Source of the DNA: Desulfobacterales bacterium
GTDB lineage: Bacteria; Desulfobacterota; Desulfobacteria; Desulfobacterales; UBA2174_A
Reading direction: 5' to 3'
NCBI GenBank assembly: GCA_025454075.1
Contig: JALOPD010000176.1
Span: 1-7,214 of the forward strand
Length of the DNA stretch: 7,214 bases
The translations under genes were made by a program, and so were the position numbers. The notes below the pieces were generated by a model. The model did no database searches and was not told where the DNA came from. It saw only the letters and a program-made list of their open reading frames with translations. Below are positions 1 through 4,031 of this stretch, piece by piece (position 1 is the first letter of the stretch; every line of letters starts with the position of its first letter).

Positions 1-317
1 CGTCGGCGTTGATCGACTCCTTTGCCGCCTATCACTATGAAGTGCTCCAGCACCGCTGCCCCTGGTGCCTGTTTCTCCCCGAACATGGCCGGGTCGGCTA
101 CCTTTTGTTTGCGGCGCTGCTGGCGGCGGCACTGGAGGGCCCCGTCGCTCTCTTCTCAGCCAAGGTGGGCCTGTCCCACCCGCAGCTCTCCTCCGAGGCG
201 CAACGGCGCTGCCGTGCCGCGGCCGTGCGCGTTTTGTCGGCAAACGCGGTTTTTTTCGGCCTGGCGGTTTTTCCGGCGATCCTCTGGCGGCTGCGCTACG
301 GCGTTTGGATGGCTTGA
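1..317 (+). CDS. C-terminal fragment of a small membrane protein with a CPWC motif
   Basis: The reading frame is open from the left window edge (first full codon at position 3) to TGA at 315-317, so only the last ~104 residues are visible and the true start lies outside. The fragment begins with an amphipathic stretch leading to HRCPWCLF, a CxxC pair about 19-22 residues in, followed by a hydrophobic segment (GYLLFAALLAAALEGPVALF), a charged loop rich in Arg, and a second hydrophobic segment (VFFGLAVFPAILWRL) close to the C-terminus. This looks like an integral inner-membrane protein with two visible transmembrane helices and a redox-active or metal-binding cysteine pair at a membrane edge. 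I do not recognise the family. The CPWC motif would suit a thiol-disulfide role (a vitamin K epoxide reductase-like or DsbB-like logic), but this is inference only. A stem-loop overlaps its stop codon. That it is a gene is well supported; its function is not. Confidence 0.7.
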   Translation, partial: SALIDSFAAYHYEVLQHRCPWCLFLPEHGRVGYLLFAALLAAALEGPVALFSAKVGLSHPQLSSEAQRRCRAAAVRVLSANAVFFGLAVFPAILWRLRYGVWMA

Positions 318-346
318 TGGGGCTTGGGCCGAAGGCGCTCCCATCA
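315..346 (+). terminator. Stem-loop overlapping the stop codon of the CPWC membrane protein gene
   Basis: TGATGGG (315-321) pairs perfectly with CCCATCA (340-346). An inner imperfect stem (GCTT at 322-325 against AAGGC at 332-336, one bulged G) closes a six-base loop. It sits exactly at the gene's end, which fits transcription termination, but no T-run follows (GAAAACC), so it is not a classical intrinsic terminator. It may act as a 3'-end stabiliser or a U-less terminator. Confidence 0.35.
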
Positions 347-787
347 GAAAACCTGGCGAGAGTTCCCCGCACACCCGTGGATGAACCGCCGGAGGCCTGG
401 GCTCATAGAGCCGAGCAAAAAAGAAGAAAGGAGGGAGAGGGGGGCAAATCTTGAATTGTGAATTGCGCCCCGACGAAAACCGGATCGACGAGCGGACCTA
501 TCTCTATGGGGAAATGAAGAAGGGTTCGGCTGTGCCAGGGTTGTAAAAACCCCTTCTTTTATCAGAGGCCTCCTAACAGGCCGGCCTTCGAATAGCCCCC
601 TCTCCCTTACCCTCTCCCGCAACTTACGGGGAGAGGAAATCGTGAGCCTGTGGAGGTCTCCGTTCAATCCTGAAACCCGTAACATAAACTTAGGCGAACG
701 ACAATTCGTCTCCTCCCGAGCCGCATCCCCAAAAAGGCCCATCAACAGAACACCCGCAAGAGCTCGCTTGAGCCCCTTCAGCACCAT
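344..787 (-). CDS. Doubtful small ORF with a strong ribosome binding site, reading into repeat DNA
   Basis: An ATG (complement of 785-787) is preceded on the minus strand by AGGGAGG with a four-base spacer, a very good Shine-Dalgarno sequence. The first ~30 residues (MVLKGLKRALAGVLLMGLFG...) have a basic start and a short hydrophobic core, like a weak signal peptide. From about residue 50 the frame runs through the REP-like hairpin (598-636) and dispersed repeat copy A (491-600), and the predicted protein there is Arg/Ser/Pro-rich and low-quality. The frame ends only at 344, overlapping the stem-loop after the neighbouring gene. The best reading is a real or former gene start whose 3' part was lost and replaced by repeat DNA, or an entirely spurious frame. 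No family is recognised. Confidence 0.2.
   Translation of the reverse strand: MVLKGLKRALAGVLLMGLFGDAAREETNCRSPKFMLRVSGLNGDLHRLTISSPRKLRERVRERGLFEGRPVRRPLIKEGVFTTLAQPNPSSFPHRDRSARRSGFRRGAIHNSRFAPLSLLSSFLLGSMSPGLRRFIHGCAGNSRQVF
417..444. other. 28-nt uninterrupted purine tract (A-rich turning G-rich)
   Basis: Positions 417-444 are purines only on the plus strand, starting A-rich and ending in a run of G. A small perfect hairpin, GGCTC-ATA-GAGCC (400-412), lies just upstream, and a tandem 7-mer TGAATTG occurs twice at 452-465 just downstream. No coding role is visible. In a convergent intergenic region the tract could mark a decayed or low-constraint sequence. Any role in triplex formation or polymerase pausing is speculative. 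Confidence 0.5.
491..600. repeat. Dispersed intergenic repeat, copy A
   Basis: This stretch matches 6904-7017 in the same orientation. The best core is 520-587 against 6933-6998, where about 58 of 68 aligned positions agree by eye with one two-base gap. Shared landmarks are AAGGGTTCGGCTG, GGTTGTA, CTTCTTTTA, GAGGCCT and the terminal palindrome AGGCCGGCCT (578-587). Weaker similarity extends to about 491 on the left and to the C-run near 600 on the right. AGGCC at 566-570 can pair with the GGCCT end, giving a hairpin at the right end. It lies between two gene 3' ends. No transposase or target-site duplication is visible. It may be a non-autonomous repeat of the REP/MITE kind. Confidence 0.75.
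598..636. repeat. REP-like CCCTCTCCC hairpin element
   Basis: CCCTCTCCC occurs twice (598-606 and 610-618) separated by TTA, and the second copy pairs with GGGAGAGG (629-636) around a 10-base loop, giving an eight-pair GC-rich stem. From general knowledge, this doubled CCCTCTCCC pattern with a following GGGAGAGG is a recurrent intergenic palindromic motif in many proteobacterial genomes. It directly abuts the right end of dispersed repeat copy A. It is not coding; possible effects are mRNA 3'-end protection or termination. The first CCCTCTCCC could compete with the second for the same partner, allowing two alternative folds. Confidence 0.6.
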
Positions 788-820
788 AATGCCTCCCTGT
801 TTGAAGAACAATCAAAGACC

Positions 821-845
821 CCCGGTCGCGGCTGTTTTGACCGGG
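821..845. other. Small perfect inverted repeat in the intergenic region
   Basis: CCCGGTC (821-827) and GACCGGG (839-845) form a perfect seven-pair stem with an 11-base loop. It lies upstream of the doubtful minus-strand ORF starting at 787, so it could be an operator or a leader hairpin if that ORF is real. The stretch from about 640 to 940 is otherwise relatively AT-rich and shows no convincing gene. The segment GGTTGTTGAAAAACAGGCG (902-920) resembles short TGTTGAAAAACA-type palindromes seen between genes in related bacteria, which is recollection rather than a search result. Confidence 0.35.
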
Positions 846-939
846 AAGGAGACCGATCGAAGTTTTTGCATATATTGGCCTGAGTCTAAAAGTCTTTAGC
901 GGGTTGTTGAAAAACAGGCGTCAAGCGGTCGGAGAAGGC

Positions 940-995
940 CACGCACGGGATCGACTTCCCTGATGATCAAAAATCATGGGACGACCCTGCGCGTG
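940..995 (-). terminator. Large imperfect stem-loop just past the beta-helix gene
   Basis: CACGCACGGG (940-949) pairs with CCTGCGCGTG (986-995) with one A-C mismatch and one G-T wobble. Inside it, CCC (958-960) plus ATGAT (963-967) pairs with ATCAT (973-977) plus GGG (978-980) around a five-base loop, with TG bulged. The outer arm begins eight bases past the stop codon of the minus-strand beta-helix gene, the usual place for a transcription terminator. The exit side on the minus strand is not T-rich, so this may be a U-less terminator or a stabilising 3' structure. Confidence 0.4.
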
Positions 996-1002
996 TGATC
1001 AT

Positions 1003-2205
1003 CTATTCGATTACGGAATCGCGCACCAGGGGAGTCCCATTTCCTAAAAAGAAAATGCCCGGGTACCCCTGCGTCTCGAATCCATAGCTGGGGTTGTTGG
1101 ACAGGCGCGACTGCTGGATGACGAGGGATCCGCTGCGGTCGTTGCTCACAAAAAAAATCGCGCCGCCACCCTCGTTGGCTTGGTTGTACTCAATCCTGGT
1201 CCCGCACATGCTCAGCGTGAAGAAGTCACCGTCGTTGTAGATGGCGCCCCCGCTGCCGCCGCCGGGTGTGTTGGGCCGGGCCGGATTGGCCCCTGTGCCG
1301 ACGGCCCGGTTGTGGCTGAAGAGCGAATTGAGCACGGTGAAGGAGACCCCGATGCTGCTCAAGCCCCCGCCGTTCGAACCGACGTTGCCGTAGCCCTCGC
1401 CGCCGCCGAAGGTGCTGTTCACCACGTAGACGGGATTGCCTTCATACTGGCTAAAGACGCGCACGGCGGCGCCGCCCACATCCGGTCCAGTGTCGGCGCA
1501 GACGTTGTTGAAAAACCGCGAGTTGACGATCTTGAAACGGCCCCCTCGGACCCAGATGGCGCCGCCGCCTTCATAGGTGGTCTCCCCTTTGGAGTTCCCG
1601 TTCATGAAGGTCAGGTTCTGGACCGTGAGCTGGGGGTGGTCTTGGTTCTGGCAGTGGGGGGTGGTCCACACCTGCTCGGGGTCGCAGGTGTTCATGTAGA
1701 GGATCCGCCGCGCGCCGCCGCCGCTCAACGTGATCTTGCCGCCGCCGTCGATGACGATCTTGGGCCCCGTGTTGTTAAAGACCTTTGCGGTCTGCGCGAG
1801 CGTGATCGTGACCGGCCGCGGTCCGCAGTCAAACGTGATGACGCCCCCCTTGGCCACGGCGGCAACGAATGCCGCGCTCGTGCAGCTTTCCGGGGTCCCT
1901 GTTCCCACTAGGTGATCGGAGCGGGAGGTATCCTCGGCCTGCGCCTCCGCCGGGACGCTGCAATGGCCGTCCGGGTTGCCCGCAGGCGGGCCCGCAGGTG
2001 GCCGCTTGACCAGTAGGGGAGGCAGGGAGAGAAGCAAGTCATCGCCGGCATCGGCAAGCAGGTATCCCAAAAAGGGAGACAACGCGTTGTCTGCGGTGCC
2101 TCCGTCGGAGAATATGCCGAAACCGGAGTTCGCTGCCGCCGCACCGTCGCACCCCCATCCAATGAAGAAGAGGAGAAACCATACAGCGGCCATTTGCCTT
2201 TTCAT
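1003..2205 (-). CDS. Exported right-handed parallel beta-helix repeat protein
   Basis: The 400-residue product starts at an ATG preceded by CAAAGGAG with a five-base spacer, which fixes the start. Residues 1-18 form a signal peptide (MKRQ, then a hydrophobic core). It leads either to a non-standard lipobox (IGWGC, Cys19, with Asp at +2) or to signal peptidase I cleavage at AAAA-NS near residue 26. A low-complexity Pro/Gly linker follows (about 67-80). From residue 101 the sequence has the style of secreted pectate-lyase-fold proteins: a capping region with Cys108/Cys127 that probably pair, IVIDGGGKITLSGG (150-163), then coils such as LTVQNLTF, GGGAIWV, FKIVNSRF, GGAIYNDG and GGGAIFFVSN to the end. 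Asn/Gly-rich turns and regular 20-30 residue spacing support a parallel beta-helix. No catalytic residues of a lyase or glycosidase family are recognisable, so binding or adhesion is as likely as enzymatic activity. It is divergent from the cytochrome operon. Confidence 0.85.
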   Translation of the reverse strand: MKRQMAAVWFLLFFIGWGCDGAAAANSGFGIFSDGGTADNALSPFLGYLLADAGDDLLLSLPPLLVKRPPAGPPAGNPDGHCSVPAEAQAEDTSRSDHLVGTGTPESCTSAAFVAAVAKGGVITFDCGPRPVTITLAQTAKVFNNTGPKIVIDGGGKITLSGGGARRILYMNTCDPEQVWTTPHCQNQDHPQLTVQNLTFMNGNSKGETTYEGGGAIWVRGGRFKIVNSRFFNNVCADTGPDVGGAAVRVFSQYEGNPVYVVNSTFGGGEGYGNVGSNGGGLSSIGVSFTVLNSLFSHNRAVGTGANPARPNTPGGGSGGAIYNDGDFFTLSMCGTRIEYNQANEGGGAIFFVSNDRSGSLVIQQSRLSNNPSYGFETQGYPGIFFLGNGTPLVRDSVIE

Positions 2206-2210
2206 TTGAT

Positions 2211-2217
2211 CTCCTTT
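2211..2217 (-). promoter_or_regulatory. Ribosome binding site of the beta-helix gene
   Basis: On the minus strand AAAGGAG ends five bases before the ATG at 2205-2203, a near-consensus Shine-Dalgarno match that decides the start of the beta-helix gene. Confidence 0.8.
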
Positions 2218-2224
2218 GAGTAAA

Positions 2225-2254
2225 TTGACGGCAGGCCCTCGCCTCTGCTAATAA
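2225..2254 (+). promoter_or_regulatory. Candidate sigma70-type promoter for the cytochrome operon
   Basis: TTGACG (2225-2230) resembles a -35 box. After 18 bases comes TAATAA (2249-2254), preceded by TG at -2/-3 relative to it, i.e. an extended -10 pattern. The -10 match itself is only moderate. Transcription would begin near 2261 and give a leader of about 150 nt that includes the 2284-2300 palindrome. On the opposite strand only a weak candidate is visible (TTGCGG, then TATTAG after 16 bases) for the beta-helix gene. Call made by eye. Confidence 0.35.
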
Positions 2255-2283
2255 AACTGTTACGGCAAACCGCAAAACAGGCC

Positions 2284-2300
2284 GGAACGCCCGGCGTTCC
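2284..2300. promoter_or_regulatory. Perfect 17-bp palindrome, possible operator
   Basis: GGAACGCC and GGCGTTCC are perfect inverted arms of eight bases around a single central C. It lies between the divergent start codons, downstream of the candidate plus-strand promoter and upstream of the beta-helix gene. Its size and symmetry fit a dimeric regulator's binding site. It could instead act as an RNA hairpin in the leader, but a one-base loop is impossible, so at least one pair on each side would have to open. Confidence 0.45.
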
Positions 2301-2409
2301 AAGGCGCCGGGAGCGATCTTTCCATCACCCTTCGCCATGAAAGCGATTGGACCGCATGCGATGGACGATTGACGGTTTGCGCTCGGCAACACCGCCGGAG
2401 CGTCAACGG

Positions 2410-4026
2410 GTGGTGAAGCCAAGAATTTCGGCCGGTCTCTGGCCTCTGATCGCCCTTCTTTTCATCCTCTCCGCGACCCACGTGCCGTCCGCTCCGACGC
2501 TGTCGGGGATCGTCCTGGACGAATCCGGCGTGCCGGTCGGCCAGGCGGTCGTCCGCCTGCAGGGTGAAGGTTTCTCCGCTGCCACCGGGCCGGACGGCCG
2601 GTTCCGACTGGACACCGGAAAGACTTCCACCGCCCGACTCCTCACCGCTGGTCGGCCGGGCTATTTCAACGGTGCCGTGCCGGTCACCCAGAGACAAAGC
2701 GGGTATGAGATTCGCCTGAAGCCGGTTCCGCCCGGCGACAACCAGGGCTACCGCTGGCTACCGTCCCTAACCGGTACGGGCCCTTTCCCGGCCGGTCAGG
2801 CGCAGGAGGCCCAACCCTGCCTGGAATGCCACCCGGCCGTGGCGGCGCAGTGGCGGCAGGACGCTCACTCCCGCGCAGCGGTCAACCCGCTGTTCCTCGG
2901 CTTCTTCTACGGGACCGGGGCCGGCGGGAAACCCGCCGGACCCGGCTACAAGCTGGATTTTCCCAACTCCAGCGGCAACTGCGCCGCCTGTCATATCCCG
3001 GTGGCCTTCCTGGAAACGGCCTTCAACACAGACCCCATGCGTATCGCCCCGGAAGCGAGAGAGGGGATCGGCTGCGATTTCTGTCACAAGATAAATGCCG
3101 CGGTCGTTGACGAGACCGGCGGGCGGCCCGGGGTCATGTCATACCATTTTACCCGCCCGGACAGCGGCCGGCAAGTCTTCTACGGTCCGCTCGACGACGT
3201 TTTTCCCGGCGACGACAGCTATCATCCCCTATACCGCCAGAGCCTCTACTGCGCCCCCTGCCATCACGGCCGCTTCTGGAATGTGCTGGCCTATTCCGAA
3301 TTCCAGGAATGGCAGGAGAGCTCCTATGCGAGGAGGGGAATCCACTGCCAGCACTGCCACATGAAGCCCGATGGGGTCCTTACCCGTTTTACCGAACAGA
3401 GCAAGGGCGGCATTGCGCGCCGGCCCGAGAGTCTTGCCTCGCACGTGAACTTTGGGATCAAGGACGCCCAGTTCATGCGCGAATCGATCGACCTCACAAC
3501 CCGCGCCGCATTGGAGGAGGGCCGCCTGATCGTCGTCACGCAGGTCGAGAACACCAACGCCGGGCATCACTACCCCACCGGAAATCCCATGCGGCACCTG
3601 ATCCTGCTGGTGGATGCGATCGACGGCCAGGGGCGGCGGTTGGAACTGCTCGAGGGCGAGCGGCTGCCGGAATGGGCGGGGGTCGGGCCGGCGGAGGGGA
3701 ACTATGCCGGCCTCCCCGGCCGCGCCTATGCCAAGGTTCTCAAGGATCTCATGCTCTACCCCGATCGGAGCCTGCGCCGCGATTTCGAGCCGGAATATCC
3801 CGCTCCCCACTGGCGGCCGACCCTGGTCGAGTCGGACACCCGCATCCCCGCGAACGGCATCGACCGCGCCGCCTTCCGATTCCGGGTGTCCGCAGTCGAC
3901 CCCGGACCGGTCCAGGCAACGGCGCGGCTGGTGTTCCGACGGGCATACAAAAAATGGCTGGATGCCAAAGGCATTGAGATCGCGGACCTCGAACTGGCCA
4001 AAACCAGCATAATCCTGAATAGGTGA
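2410..4026 (+). CDS. Secreted pentaheme c-type cytochrome with N-terminal regulatory-like beta domain
   Basis: The frame is open from TTG at 2347, but GTG at 2410 is preferred: GGAG (2397-2400) lies nine bases upstream, and the protein then begins with a textbook signal peptide (KPR, a hydrophobic core to about residue 22, cleavage after PSA-28). The alternatives, TTG 2347 and ATG 2356, add an implausible 18-21 residues. The mature 538-residue product has a carboxypeptidase-regulatory-like beta domain (about 31-105: SGIVLDESGVPV...GPDGRF), then five CxxCH heme sites (CLECH 137, CAACH 191, CDFCH 222, CAPCH 281, CQHCH 313). Extra histidines at about 153, 246, 272, 286 and 345 could be distal ligands. 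EWQESSYARRGIHCQHCHM (300-318) is typical of the cytochrome c554/hydroxylamine oxidoreductase-like multiheme group. A C-terminal beta-rich domain (about 360-530) carries GHHYPTG. The likely role is periplasmic or extracellular electron transfer; its redox partner is unknown. It is coupled to the propeller gene. Confidence 0.9.
   Translation: MVKPRISAGLWPLIALLFILSATHVPSAPTLSGIVLDESGVPVGQAVVRLQGEGFSAATGPDGRFRLDTGKTSTARLLTAGRPGYFNGAVPVTQRQSGYEIRLKPVPPGDNQGYRWLPSLTGTGPFPAGQAQEAQPCLECHPAVAAQWRQDAHSRAAVNPLFLGFFYGTGAGGKPAGPGYKLDFPNSSGNCAACHIPVAFLETAFNTDPMRIAPEAREGIGCDFCHKINAAVVDETGGRPGVMSYHFTRPDSGRQVFYGPLDDVFPGDDSYHPLYRQSLYCAPCHHGRFWNVLAYSEFQEWQESSYARRGIHCQHCHMKPDGVLTRFTEQSKGGIARRPESLASHVNFGIKDAQFMRESIDLTTRAALEEGRLIVVTQVENTNAGHHYPTGNPMRHLILLVDAIDGQGRRLELLEGERLPEWAGVGPAEGNYAGLPGRAYAKVLKDLMLYPDRSLRRDFEPEYPAPHWRPTLVESDTRIPANGIDRAAFRFRVSAVDPGPVQATARLVFRRAYKKWLDAKGIEIADLELAKTSIILNR
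4021..4026 (+). promoter_or_regulatory. Ribosome binding site of the propeller gene, overlapping the cytochrome stop codon
   Basis: AGGTGA contains the TGA stop of the cytochrome gene (4024-4026) and ends five bases before ATG at 4032. Ribosomes finishing the cytochrome therefore release on the start signal of the next gene, which implies translational coupling. An in-frame GTG at 4023 overlaps the same stop by four bases and is the alternative start. Confidence 0.7.
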
Positions 4027-4031
4027 CCTCT

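Noticed and set aside
598..636. CRISPR array
   Set aside because: There are only two adjacent 9-mers separated by three bases, with no regular spacers; it is a hairpin element.
642..899. 85-residue plus-strand ORF in the left intergenic region
   Set aside because: It starts at an in-frame codon without a ribosome binding site, begins inside the region following the REP hairpin and has no recognisable feature; chance ORF.
800..1000. Riboswitch (c-di-GMP type) in the intergenic region
   Set aside because: A stem and a nearby GC-rich arm are present, but the conserved core sequence of the GEMM class could not be found on either strand.
318..1002. tRNA or other structured RNA gene
   Set aside because: No cloverleaf pattern (GGTTC-like T-arm with acceptor pairing) was found; the GGGTTCGG in the repeat lacks matching arms.
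1180..1911. 243-residue plus-strand ORF antisense to the beta-helix gene
   Set aside because: Its composition (Ala/Val/Gly/Asp-rich) is what the complementary strand of a GC-rich gene yields; there is no ribosome binding site, and the minus-strand gene has a signal peptide and clear beta-helix repeats.
3229..3810. 193-residue minus-strand ORF opposite the cytochrome gene
   Set aside because: The opposite strand carries two of the five CxxCH sites and family motifs; the antisense frame has no recognisable domain or start signal.
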